NCBI GenBank assembly: GCA_001584585.1
Contig: LSYV01000077.1
Location: 262,174 to 326,173 of the forward strand
Source: Gonium pectorale
Taxonomy: Eukaryota; Chlorophyta; Chlorophyceae; Chlamydomonadales; Volvocaceae
DNA length: 64,000 nucleotides
Direction: 5' to 3'
Below the pieces are notes generated by a model. It saw only the letters and a list, made by a program, of their open reading frames with translations. It searched no databases and was not told the DNA's origin. Shown piece by piece: positions 22,916-35,300 of this stretch; position 1 is the first letter of the stretch; every line of letters begins with the position of its first letter. The position numbers were made by a program, and so were the translations under genes.

Positions 22916-23451
22916 CTCAACTGCCATCCAGGATAGCGAAAGAGACACCCGAAACCCCAGAGAGACGTGGGCGTGATCAGATCCCCAAACCAGCAAATAT
23001 TCACCGAATTCGGCATCTAACACCCTCCTGGCGCGCCTGTTCGTCGTGGGCGTACTTAGCACCGGAAGCCCTAAACAGTGTCAGTAAGGCAATCAGCTGA
23101 CTGCATACGTCGTGCACACACCGGGCGGAGAGAGGAATGACCGCAGCAATCAACGTCTGCAATATACGCCGTACGTGTTACGGTACATTCCGATGTACGC
23201 GTTGGTCGCAGTGAAGTGGATACCGGTACACCTGTGCTAAATACGAGGCCTCGCAAATATGCGACAGGCATCCCATCCCACGGTGCTGATTTCTGTGAAG
23301 TCGTTTCACCATCGCCCTTGTAGTGCGTTTGGAGGTAAACACGCCCTTCCAAAACGTAACCGCTCTCTAACCGAATTCACTAACGCTTACCACTCGCCCC
23401 GCTGTCGCTGTGGGCCGGAACGCTTCCAGATGCACACACACGCATTCACGG

Positions 23452-23536
23452 TGCAGGGACATCGCCCCTTCGACTGCCTCGGGAGCTGGGTCCTACACCG
23501 ACGCCATCACGCTCGTCGTATGCGTTTTCCTTTTCA
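23452..23536 (+). mobile_element. Short repeat element, copy 2, with 16-bp flanking duplication
   Basis: An 85-bp insert flanked by the perfect 16-bp direct repeat ACACACGCATTCACGG (23436-23451 and 23537-23552). It ends with ACGCTCGTCGTATGCG and then TTTTCCTTTTCA, as in copy 1, but its 5' part differs. The shared 3' end with variable 5' ends is the pattern expected of target-primed insertion. Confidence 0.65.
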
Positions 23537-23886
23537 ACACACGCATTCACGGCCAGCATATGCGTCATGTTCCAGAATAGGCCGCAACGCACATGCGTGC
23601 AGAAGACCCTCCCCAACGCACCCGGCGAAAAAAGAATGGCAGTTCGGGCTGGCCTGCTCCGCCAGCCGCAGATGAATAGGCATTTCTGCCAAGCCGCGCA
23701 CGTGGACGTTCATAAAGACAAACAATGCAGATGCCTTGCTTACCCCAAAAAGCATCCACTTTGCCCGATAGACGTCAACCAACCATGTAGCCAGTACCGT
23801 ACGGCACCCGGCAAAGAGCAAGGGACAATGCACAGAAGCGCTGAGTGGTACACAGCCCTTGCAGCACCCATTCCAGGGCCGGCCGC

Positions 23887-26800
23887 TCAGTTGGGCCTCC
23901 ATCCTCGTTTCGGGCTCCTTGGACTCCCGATCAATCCAGGTGCAGCAGGCTCTTGGGCGTCCCCTGCTGCCAGCGGCTCCGAGACCGCTTCCCCAGCCGC
24001 CTCTTCCAAAGGCTGCGGAGGGACTACTTCGTGCGCCCCCTCCGCCGGTGGCTCTACTGGCAACTCTGCGTCAGGAGGCGAGGGCTGCTCCGCGGGCTGC
24101 TCCTGCCCTGGGCTGGGCGGCCGTGTGGTAGCACTGCTGGGAGCTGCTTCCTCCTCGCCGGCCTCGTCAGGCTGTTGCCCTCCAGCTCCCTTTACCTCCC
24201 CTTCCTCCGATCGCCCTCCCATTGCGGCCACCTCTGCAGCAGCAGCGGCAGCCGCCAGCGCGGCTGCCTCCTCGGCGGCTGCGGCAGCGGCGGCGGCCGC
24301 CTCCTCCGCGGCCGCCTCCGCCGCCGCGAGGGCGGCGGCCACCGCCTCCGCTACCGAGGCCTCGGCGGCAGCACCCTCCCACAATGCCACCTGCATTACA
24401 GTGCGTTGAGGAGACACGTTTAGCAAGTGGAATCTACCGGGCGAGGGGATTGATATGAGGACGATAGACCGTCAAGTGAGGCGGGTTCAACGAGGACGAA
24501 AGACCTTCAAGTGCGGCGGTTCCGACGTAGGCCGTTTGCCTGTTAGCAGCCACCAGGCGCCCAGGCGCCGTGCTACCTAGCCATGCGTTCGGGAGACAAG
24601 CCACGACGCAAGGGAGGGACCGGACTAGGAGCCGTATCGCACGTCATTCGTGCTTCTTTGCCGACTAGACTGCACTCACCATGGCGTTCGCCGCGGCTTC
24701 GTTGAAGCTGGGCGCGAGCTCAACGGGAGTTGCCCGCGCCGAAAGTGGCGGCAGCGGCACCCTGCCGCCTGTGCTGGGCTTCTCGGCCCCCTCGCTGGTA
24801 CGACGCCGGCCCGGCCCCAGCGCGGGCAGCGCATCGTGGTCGCCGCCGGCCCCGGTAACGGAGCGCGACCCGCTATTGCTTGCCTCCCGACCGACGGACC
24901 GCCCGCTGTCGGGCAGTGGCGGCAGGTAGCCCTCCGGCTTCCAGTGAAAGCTGCCGTTCTCTCCAGCCTCCCCACTGCTCTCCTTGGCCTTGGCGTAGGC
25001 CTGGAACCTGCGCACCACGCTGTTCGTCTTCTGCGCGGTTCCAAAGGGGCGGCAGGGGAGGCGCGGACACGGGAGGACTGGCTTCATTCTCAGGTCACGT
25101 GTGTGCTATACCCGCAGCGACGGACACAGCCGTGACGCGAGGGGACGCAACCGCAAGCACAGCGCGACGGCTGAGCGTGCGCACACGCAGGTAGCACGTG
25201 ACAGTACGAGTAGTAGTGGAACAACAGGAACCGCAGAGGCGACGGCCCCGGCATTCGGCACACGCTGCGCTGGTCTGTGTGGGGCGGCCATCGGGCGCAA
25301 GGCTTGCGCGTGTTCTTGGCACATGCCAGCACGACAAACCAGCGACAACTACAGCGACACAACGGCCAGGTCGATCACTGCGTGCCCTGGACACATGGGC
25401 ACATGGGCTGAACAGCGTGAGGACCAGGTAGGGACACTATCGGACGCAGATGGCTGTAATGCATTATACCGCAAATGTGAATACGCGCAGCTGGTGCACG
25501 GGCGGCCGCAGCAGCAGGGGTGACGTTGCACCACGGCAGAGCCTCCTCACAGCAGCTGATCTGCACCCGATGCTGCCTCAGACGCTTGGCAACTAAGGGC
25601 AATCACCAAACGCAGCTTCTACGGCGACGGCGGCTGGCGCACGTCACGCTGGGCTGGGCCCAGCCGCTACCTTACCACACCATACCTGGGGGCTGTCGCT
25701 CTTCTGAGGAGAGGCGGAGGCGGACGCGGGAGCGGCGCTTGAGCCGTTGCTGCTGCATTGCCGTGCGGTGGCGCCCGAGTCGGCAGAGAAGGTCATCAGC
25801 TTGCGAGTGCTCCGCCGCGTCAGCTCCCGCCGCAGGCGGCTCTGCGACATGGTGGCCGAGCGCTGCATGCGCTGCTGCGGCGTGACGAGCTCAAAGTTCG
25901 GGTTCACCTGCGGAGGAGCCACCCAGAGCGAGCGTGAGCGCAAGTGCAGCCAGCCGCCGTACGCCATGCCACGCCGGTCAGGAAGTGACGGTTTCGTTTG
26001 TGATTTGCGGCGGCAAGGGGCGACAGCGGGCTCGACGCGGCCGCTGTTGAGGTTATCCGCTCACGGGGACGTGCCGGGCTGGGACCCCAGGGATGCTGGC
26101 CCAAACGTAGCAAGCAGCGCGCAGGAAAGGGAGCGGGCTCCATCGGTTGCGCAAAGCCAGCCAATCATCACCTGTTTGGCCAGGTACACGACGCGCGCTC
26201 GCGGGCTCATCTCGTTGGCCTGCGATGCGGGGAACGGGTACCGACGGAAAGTCGACCAGTCAGCGCCCGAGTCAGCGGGGCGCACGAGGAATGCGCACAC
26301 GCATGGCGGAAGGTCCGGCGCAAGGCAAGTTCAAGTAACGCAGGGTGGTGAGGAGCGCAGGTCGCTCAGCGGGTGGTGTTAGCCCAACCGCCACCCACCT
26401 GCATGGCCACCCGCTGCACCTCAGCCATGGCCTCCTCGATCCGCGCGTCCACCTGCAGCAGATCGGGCCTGAAATGCGGAACCGCCGGCGGGGCCGCGCT
26501 GCGGGCTGTCCGCGGCGACCCATCCCGGCCCCCGGCGTTCCCGCCGGAAGTAGTGCCGCCGCCGCCCACAGCGGCCGCGGGCGCAGCCTCACCCGGGAGG
26601 CTGCCGTTTGGCCGCACGGGATGTGCTGGCTGCTGCTGTTGCCCGTGCTTGGCGGGAGGTGACGGCAGCTGACTCAGCGCAAGCAGCGTGCCTGGGCCCT
26701 TCCCCTTCTGGTCTGGAGGGGAGGCCACCCTCCGAGGGCCAGGCGCAGGCGCACCTGCCTGCGGCCCGCTGGCCTGGGGCGACAGTGGCAGGCCATGCGC

Positions 26801-27114
26801 AGCGGCGACGTTGTCAGGGAGCGGCGTCAGCTCCGCTGGCTTAAGGATTTGGTCCAGCTTCTGGACGACCGTGGGGGCCTTGGGAGGCCCGGCGCGTGGA
26901 GGCGAAGGCACGACCTTGATGGTCCCATTAGGGTTCCGCCCGTACAGGTCAATGCAGAGCTTTGGCAGGTGCGCATGAGCCAGCCGTACGCCCGCCTCGA
27001 GCGCCTCAGGGTTTGGCTCGGGCACTGTCAGCCCCTTGGACTGGAGCTTGGCTGTGACCTTGCCCACTTCGATTTCCAGCTTCCGCTCCAGCCATCGTTT
27101 GTGGAGGCCTCCAC
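23887..27114 (-). CDS. Ala-rich protein of unknown function (5' end unresolved)
   Basis: Not recognised. Exons read on the minus strand: 27114-26399, a segment ending at 26172, 25907-25686, 25030-24680, 24390-23887 (TGA). Junctions are phase 0 with donors such as ATG|GTGAGT and acceptors such as CCGCAG. The first listed exon opens in phase 1, so at least one exon lies upstream. It starts GGLHKRWLERKLEIEVGKV, a charged and probably helical segment, then becomes Pro/Gly-rich. Exon 25907 contains VNPNFELVTPQQRMQRS and a basic stretch. Exon 25030 contains VVRRFQAYAKAK and FHWKPEGYLPPLP. The last exon is an Ala/Glu run (likely a long helix) followed by a Pro/Glu-rich tail ending KRGWRPN. The segment ending at 26172 (DWSTFRRYPFPASQANEM) has no AG acceptor in its open frame, so that exon is doubtful or the assembly has an error there. 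Confidence 0.6.
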
Positions 27115-28327
27115 CTGTGAAAAGCCCAATGCGACGGGCGCGTGTGCAAGGGCGTCACCCCTTGTTGCATACAATCAGGACTCTCTCAAAAGCCGTGCAA
27201 ACAGCGAGAAATGCACCCATGTGGACGACATGGGCACCAGTGGGGCCAGTCCAACAGTTGTTCTAATGCGGAAGATTCAGTTCAGCTGACCTTCGCGAGG
27301 CTCTCGCGCTGCCGTCATTGGTCGGTCAGCCAATCTCGAAGTCGGAGTGTCCCATATCGTCTGCTGTTTAACTAGTCATCATGCATTGTAACAGTAACCC
27401 AAATTTAAGGTATTAGTTATCGCTTCAAAAAGTATGCACAGGAGCAACACCGGCGAAGATGACAAGTGTACAGAGAAAGCACTGTCCCGTGCAGTAGTGA
27501 ATGCAAAACGCAATCCTATGCCCCTATCACCTACACCACACAAGGTGGGCCGTACGGTGTGTTCGTGACACCCCCTGTTACCCCAGCATACCCCCCTTGG
27601 GTGGAAGATATGGACCAACGCTTCAATCAGTTGCAAGTAACTTCAACGGCGGGGGACTGTCTCTGCCTGGGCAAGCTCAAGTGGCCGGGTGTTCGAAAAC
27701 CGCTGTACTTGTCAGGGTCCCTGAAGTTGGTGCCTCTCATGGTGCTTCGGAACCAACACAGCCCTGCATCCATGGATGCTATCCGGATGGAAAAGCCGTA
27801 GGCGCGTGCACGCCAGACAGTGCGTGTCTGACGGCGTGACGGGCCAGTTCGTGAACTCTCGCCAGCATTGCGATCTTCATTAGGCGATTTCACGGTTTTG
27901 GACCCAAACCTGATTTGGGGTCGGGGGAGAATTACGCGCGTCTGAAAATATAAGGCCGTCCAGCGGCAGCGAAAATACGCGAATCCCTAGCAAAACGCCC
28001 CGGGATACGGCACCCATGAACACATCAGGCCCTTCAGGCGGGTGGGGATTACGCGGGCTCTTAATTCCTTCCAGATTCCTTCTCGAGGAAGATAGCAAGG
28101 CTGACTCTCGCATGTGCGCCGTTGCGTTGCCTGCACTGATGGTTGCACAACAACGGCAAGCCATACATGTCAGAACGCCCTAAAATCCGCCTGCAATGTT
28201 AGGATTCACGTTCTTGAGCAAGGAGCGTGAGGATGCCGCTTATTATTGCTCGAACGCGGGCCTGCACAGATCAGCCCTGAAGTGCATGCACATAGCACTT
28301 TTGCTGAGTCGGGCGGAGGTTCCTTAG

Positions 28328-28393
28328 GCTGCCGGCTGCTTTGCTGCCTCGTTTTAGACCTGTCTTGAGCATCCCGTCACGCATACGTAACAC
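28328..28393 (+). repeat. Dispersed repeat, copy 1
   Basis: Similar to 51509-51593. Both start GCTGCCGGCT, pass through TTGCTTTG-type sequence and end ACTGTTTTGAGC-like then AACGCATACATAATACAC-like words. The second copy is longer by a partial internal duplication and lies directly before copy 4 of the short element. Confidence 0.55.
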
Positions 28394-29211
28394 AGCAGGC
28401 GCGGCGAGAACCCAGTCAGTACCGTGGCTCCCAGGCCCGTACGAGCACACAGCACCACGCCAAAGAATGAAACACTGCATTGAGGGAGAAAGCTGAGGGC
28501 CGTACGGTCTCAGCCAAGCATGATTGAGCACATGGCAGTGCAAACACTCGCATCGCCGTTCGAGCGCAGTCATCGAAAGCAATCCAGTACCGCCAGAAGC
28601 CCCACGCGCCCATGGCATGTACGCGTGCAACACCCGAGACCCCACAATAGTTTGCCCACCAGAGGCATTCAGGGGTACCTGACACAATGCCTCACGCGCA
28701 GCTCGCCCTCCAGCTCCCCCTAATTGCCGCTGGAGTAACGCACAAGCGACACGGGAACTTGAGAAACTTGAGAAACTCCCTCGCTGCTCAGTAAAGAAGT
28801 CTGCTCAGTAAAGATGCGAACGGCACCCTCGGACACGCATAGGCGCCTCCTATAGGTATTCGCCGTTCGCCGAGCGCTCAGTTGCGCCAACGTACGTACC
28901 CAGTGGAATGCAGCATCGTCATGTTGATACAAATTCGCACGCCATTGGTCACGAGATAAAGGCTCCTCGCGCAGCCTAGCCCGACCTCGGACACGCTGCA
29001 ACCACTCCACCACTACACCCAACACACATCCCAGCATATGGTGGTTTGTTGTACAAGCGGTTGCACACACAACGAACCATCATTATCGCCATTACCATCA
29101 TGGCAGCAGCGTTGCCATTCTCTCCTCCTCCTCCTCCTCCTCCTCCTCCTCATCGCCCTCGCTTTTGCCATCACAGATGCATTAACGGTGACAACGGCGG
29201 AGGCACATACG

Positions 29212-29256
29212 GACACCGGCATTTTCGCGCTTACGCTCGTCGTATGCGTCGTTTCA
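29212..29256 (+). mobile_element. Short repeat element, diverged copy 3
   Basis: Contains CATTTTCGCGCTTACGCTCG and TCGTATGCGT as in copies 1 and 4. The 3' end (TCGTTTCATTTCC) has diverged from the usual CCTTTTCA, and I could not identify a convincing flanking duplication. Confidence 0.5.
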
Positions 29257-29326
29257 TTTCCTCTCGGACGCAGCCACAGACACAGCTGTGGAGGCATTCC
29301 GTACGCCCTCACGGAGACATTCGTAT

Positions 29327-32300
29327 CTAAACCTCCTCCTCGTCCTCCCCGCCCTCCTCCTCCTCCTCCTCCTGGCCCTGCGCCTCCTCCTCGCCCCCCT
29401 CCTCCGCCTCCTCCTGGCCCCCCTCCTCCGCCTCCTCCTGGTCCTCGTCCTCGTCCTCACCTTCGTCTTCATCTTCGTACTCACCTTCGTCGTCCTCCTC
29501 GCCGCCCATGCCCTCCCACAGCCCGCTGCCCGACTCAGGGACGGCCCCCTCCCTGCCGCCCTCCTCTTCCGCCCCGGGGCTCTCCTCCTCACCGCCTCCC
29601 GCCTCGTCCGCCTCGTCCGGCCCCGCCACCCACGTCCCAGGCCGCTCCTGGACCACCTCTTGCACGCAGGGTGCGCCCCTCTGCTGGGCCCAGCGCCACG
29701 CCTCGGCCCACGCCGGGTCTGGCAGGCGCTCCTGGCCGCTGCGGGAGTGCATGCCGAGCAGGGCGAAGGCGAGGCAGCGGCCGACCGCCCTGGCCAGGCA
29801 CGGAGCCCAGCTGTTCCCAACCTGCGGGTGGCGAGAGAGCGGGAACTTGGCTGGGGAGGCGCGCGCACGTGAGGCGAGCAGCCGACCGAAACGTAGGATA
29901 GGGCGTGCCTAGGCTGCATGTGCGCTGATGGGCAAGGAGTCGAGTTGACCACCGCGAGGTCGGGAACGTGCCGCATGAGAAATTGGGCGTACCTGCGAGC
30001 TGCGCATCACGGCACGCACGCCGCAGCTGCGGCCCAGCGGCCCGCAGGTGGGCGCAGCCCAAGATCCCGGGACCAAGATCGTGACGCATGCCCAAGGCAC
30101 CAAACGCGGCGGAGGTACCGGTGCCCACGCTCTCGATTTCGGGGGAGCTTCTCACTGTAGTGCGCAAACCCTCGTTCCCTTCCGCTTCACCGGACGCCGC
30201 GCGGGGCATGTGTGCAATCATGAAAAGGCACGCTCGCCTTTTCCTTCTTCCGCACGGTCGCCATCATCCGGTTAGCCCCAGCCCGTCGCATACGCTCACG
30301 GCTGTGGGCTCTACCGGTAGTGCACAACCGACGGCAGACACGCCGCCCTGCACACCTGCTGGTGCTCGTCGCCGATCGTGCGGCGCAGCAGGTCCCACGA
30401 CGGCTTGAGCCGCGCGGGGTGCAGGCCGCCGGCGGTGTTGGCGTCCAGCAGACCCGCGACGCAGTCGGAGCCCAACATGGCGGGCCGCGCCACGTCCAGG
30501 AGCCACTCGAGGCCCCGGATTGCGGGCTTCAGCACCAGCTCCGCGCGCGTCACGACGCCGCGGTGCCGGCGAAGGTGCGCCATAAAGGGGCTGTGCGAGG
30601 TCAGGAACACGAAGCCCAGCGCGAAGGTCTGCGCGGCAGCAGGAAGGGAGGGCGCCGTGCAGCAGGGAGGGGGCAAAGAGGTCGCCTAGTTTGGCGCTAC
30701 TGCGCAGAAATGCTGCAAGTGCGCTGCAAGAGGAAACATCGCGGGGCCGCCCGGGGCGGCAGAGACTCGCCAAGGGGCGCGGGCGTCCCAGTAGCTGACC
30801 GGAGGGGAACCGGCAATGGCAGATGAGGAGCTCTCGTACCATGCCCAAGCATATCATATCTCTGGAAAGGAGTACGCAGACAAACAATCTCACTGTTCAG
30901 TTGCCCTAATACCGGTAGCAGAATGGGGAACTGAGGCGCTCGGGATTGGCTTACCTGAATGCAGGCCTGCTCCCGCGGCGTGAGCAGCCGGGCCTCCGTC
31001 TGATGCAGGCACGTGCCCTTGCTCGGATCGGTCACGCGGCTGGCTCCGCAGACCGTCTTGGCGCGCAGGGCGGCCGACACGCGCTTGGCGGGCTGGGGCT
31101 CATCGGGCGCCGCCTCCCCCTTGCCCTTGGCGGCCACGGCGTTGCCGCCCTCGGCGCGCTGCCTGTGCAGTCGGTCGGACACATGTGTACCGGCGCTTCA
31201 TGTCATCAATGCGTTGCGGCGAGGTGCGATGAGGAGGCGTCAGGAATGCGCAGGGCAATGCGGGTGACCGCAGGCGGCTGGGGGGCGCGAGGACAAGGCG
31301 GGGTGGAAGCCGCAGGCATGGGTCCGTTGCAGACGCTAGCAATGCACTTTGCGAAATCCTTGGCACCACCGACAGGCTGGCAGTGCCAACATGGGGAGCG
31401 ACTTACTTCTTCAGGCAGGGCATCCCAGCCGGCTTTGCGGCGCCCGAACCTCCTCCTGTGGCCAGAGCGTGGGACACACCTTCAGAACGAGCTCCTGCTG
31501 CCGCAGCGCTTGCGAGAAGGGCTGCCAACATTCACACATTCGCACATGCAGGCCTTGAGTACCTCTAGGGCCTTGCAGGTGCCGAGTGCAAGAAAGAAAC
31601 CCCAGAGAAACCCTGCCCGCGCACCAGTTGTCACGGCACCCAGCGCTTTCTCCAGCGCGTGCACAGGCAGCGGGTAGGGCACATGGTTGGCCACGAGCAG
31701 AGCCCCCGACCTCCGCATCCGGAGTCCACAGCCGGCAGCTGCCTGCTGCCCCACGGGCGACTGGGCCCGCAGCTCCGGCAGCGCCCGGGCGGCGCTACCG
31801 CCGCTGCCCCCGTTTCCGTCGCTGCCGGCGGCCGCGGCCTGGGGGTTCGCGTTGGATGCTGGCAGTCGCCGCTGCGGCCGCGCAGCGGCGGCAGCGGCGC
31901 TCTTCCCGCAGCCGCCTTGCGCCCGCGAAGGTTCCGAGCCTGCAGCCGGCACGCCGGCGGCGCCGCTGCTGCTGTGGGGCGTCGACTGCGGCGGCTGCGG
32001 CGGCTGCGGGGCGACCAGTCTGCCCTCCAGCCTGTCGAGCTCCCTCGTGAGCAGCTCCAGGCACCAGCCCGCCTCCTTCCGCGCGCGGGCCAGCGCCTCC
32101 ATCGCGCTGCTCACCACCTGCAGGCGAGGGAGTGTGTGAGGGCCTGAGCGAACGAGGGAGGGAGCAGTCACCAAGCCCGCGGGTCAGTGGCAGGCACAAA
32201 GTACAGCGCGGAAGCAGCGCGTCCCCCCATGGGCAGAGGGGATACCATGTAGAGGTGTAGCAGCATCTTGGGGTCAAGAACATACGACGTAGTGAACGGA

Positions 32301-35300
32301 CAGCGTGTGCGGGGGACGAGGGAGGGAGGGATTGAGGAAGCGACCCTGAGAGCGCTTGGGCGGACGGCGAAAGTAGGGAAGCCTGGGACCCCGGTGCGCT
32401 TCAGCTCCGGGGCGTACGGACTACCGTAAATGCCGTACGGGACGAGCGGTAGGCTTGCCTCTTGGCCGATCTCATGACGGGCGGCGGGAGGCAGCTTCGC
32501 CGGCTCGATGGGCGGGGCGCTTGCGTCGCCGTCCTGACCCTGTGGCAGCGACGAATGGCCTTGCGGAGGCGCGTCAAACACAATGCAAGGCTACACAGAG
32601 CTACTGCGGGGACATTGGCAAGCGCATCGCGCAGCAGGGCCGCCATCTCTGAAATATTCGCTGGAAATGTGCGCGATATAACTAGGGCAAGCGAAGATGA
32701 CTCAATAAAACGCCGGCGCGGGACCGCCAGTGCCCACGGAAACGGAGGTGAGCCGCCAGGCGCACCTTACGCTTGGGAGCGATGGAGAGCTTGGCGATCT
32801 CCTCGCCCACCCTCTCCTGCAGCGGTTGGCGCATGCCGTACATTTGACGTTGCAACGTTGCCGCCTCTAATAAGCCTACTGCTACAGCGCTACTGCAGCG
32901 CTGTCACGGTACGGCGGTACATACGGCTTGTAAGTACTGCCTGATGGGTCATGGCTGCAACCCTGTTATCCAGATAGGCGGAACAGCGCGCCCCCACAGA
33001 GTGCGACCCGGACCGCCGCCCGGAATGCCTCCCAGCACCCAGTTAATATGTGTGCATATATGACTATGGAAGCAGCACAGCGCTCACTAGGGCCTTGCGC
33101 TGGGCCGTCTCCTCCACCTCCTCCTCGTCAGCTGCGGCCTGCCGCTTGCGCTTGCGCCCGTCGCTGCCGGCCTGCGCAGCCGTCGCGGCCGCCGCCTTCG
33201 CCGCCCGCGCCGCCCTCGCCGCCCTGCACTTCTTGGCGTTCCGCAGCGCCCTCTTGTGCTCCTGGTGGTAGAGCCACATGACGCTTCGCGCGAAGCCCAG
33301 CACCGCGGGCGCGCAGTTGCCCAGGTACATGGCGTATCGGAGGTCGGCTGTGGGCTCGGCGCCGGGCTGGTCGGCCGAGGCGCTGGGGTCCTCGGGGCCG
33401 GGGCTGTGGGCCGCGGCTGTGGGCTGGCCGCCGGTCGCGGGGCTGGGCTGGTCGGGCAGTCCCGGCTGGGCCAGGTACCTCTGCAGCGGCGTGTGCTCCG
33501 GTCTGAGGGCGTGCGCATGAGAGGACCCAGGAAAAGGAGGCATTCATGTGTGGGCTATGCATGTCCGGTATGTGGGCTCGTCTTGCCAACTGAGCAAGTC
33601 TCCCAAACGAGGGCGTGGACATCTGCTTGCGGTGCGAATGACAGGCGCTCAACGCTCTTGTGACGGGAAAGCTGCGGACTGCCAGGATTGTGATTTGGGT
33701 GGCTCGGGCGCCAACGGCTCGGTTTAGGCCAACGTGCTAGGGGACAAGCGTCATATCTGACGGTGTTCCTGTTCGAAATTGACTCGCATTGAACAACGCT
33801 GCTGTCCCTGATCTAGCCGTGGGGTACAGGGTCCGTACGACTCACCCGGCGAACGCGACGGGCGATGCGCTGAAGTTGCTCCGGGCCTCCAGGTTGGAGG
33901 TGGCGTCGCCGACCACCTGGCGGCCGAGCGGTGCCGGGATGGGCGCTCCATTACACACAGGAAACGCGGGGTTCGGCTTCATTGCAGTAGGGCCGCAAGT
34001 GTGTGCATGATGGCAATCGACGGTGCCGTTGGCCAATGGCAGCCTAGGCGGTTGCAGCTCGTGCTCGCCCCCATTGCAGCGCACCCCATGCCGCCACCCA
34101 CCTGGCTCGGGTACACTGCAGCGCCCTCGCCGGCGGTCGGGCGGCACCGGCTGAGCGGCCTGGGTGAGGAGGCGGGAGGCAGTACCGACGATGGTTAGTT
34201 AGCATGGCAACCGTACAACTGTGGATGCCCGCCGGTGCAGGGCATGGTGTATTGCACCCACGCCGCGGCCCCCATGCACATCACGGGAAAGTCGCTGAAA
34301 GTGCCCGACTGGCTCCAGCACTCAGTGGCTGTCTGGTCAAGGCCTCTCAGTCCCGCAGACGCGGGCTGCCAAGCACGTTGAATATCCCTATAACGCTATA
34401 CGACGGTAAGAGCGTAAGCGCGCAGGGGCCGCCGGCCGCACTTTAGGTTCCGCCTGCCCGGCTGCCACCGCCAGGAGCCGTTCGGCAGGCGCTCGCAGAC
34501 CTCCCAGGAGAACTCGGGCCGCGGGAAGGGCGGGAGCTTCCGGTCCGCAGCCGCCCCGAACACGAAGAGGCGCGACCGGTCCTGCGCGAGGAAGCGGGGC
34601 GCACTTCTTACCGGTGCCCAGCACAGCAAAACCCGAGCCCTGGCAAAGAGCATAATCTCTGATGCGGAGCTTTGCGGCCAAGGGAAGACCCACGGGTCGT
34701 GATGTCAGTCGCAAGCAGTGAAGGCTCACCTGCGGTGCCCCGTAGAACGCTGTTGTCATAGAACGCACGGCCAGAGCCAGGCCATGCGGGACGCGGACGA
34801 CGAGGAGGAAGGGGAAGAGGAATGGGGGGAGGCAATCGGATTGGTGAACGTCGTGAGCACGTTCCTGACAAGGGGACGCTGGCAAGGGGATGGACCCCAT
34901 GCCGCTGAGATGCGTAGCCGGTGGGATGGCGGTCCCAGGCCAGGCAGACAGGCGATGCCCACAGTGCAGTGCCTGCCGACGGGCGGCCTAAATACAGCAA
35001 TCGGGGCTTTCAGATATCTCCGAGCCATGATCGAGTATGCACCGGCTTGAATAGTGTAGAAGGTACGTAGCAGATCCCAGCCTATACCTATTAACAATAG
35101 CTATCAGACATCATACCACCCTCCAGCGCAATTCTCTTCCATGACTATACTGCATGGTGGCCATGTCAACCGTCATGACAGCCGTAGCCTTTTGCCGTTT
35201 TTGGCAAATGTCGTACGCACCTGCATTCAGGAGAGCCACGCAGTGCTGGTACGATGTCCCGTCCCGGCGGACCATCTCGGAGCTGACGGCCTGATTGGGG

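Larger units (their letters stand above)
21427..23886. other. Convergent intergenic region between POLD3 and the Ala-rich gene
   Basis: No gene supported. Holds POLD3 3' sequence (no TGTAA noticed), a dispersed segment at 21781-21834, a diffuse array of a degenerate word at 22370-22915, and copy 2 of the short element at 23452-23536. Open frames here have no splice logic or recognisable motifs. Confidence 0.5.
27115..29326. other. Intergenic region between the Ala-rich gene and methyltransferase A
   Basis: No gene supported; the missing first exon of the Ala-rich gene is probably here. Contains a dispersed repeat at 28328-28393, a CTC microsatellite at about 29124-29152, and a diverged copy of the short element at 29212-29256. 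No TGTAA for methyltransferase A was noticed on the minus strand. Confidence 0.5.

Noticed and set aside
29038..29901. Plus-strand Pro-rich ORF opposite the end of methyltransferase A
   Set aside because: It is the reverse complement of the acidic C-terminal tail and the CTC microsatellite; the minus-strand frame joins conserved methyltransferase exons.
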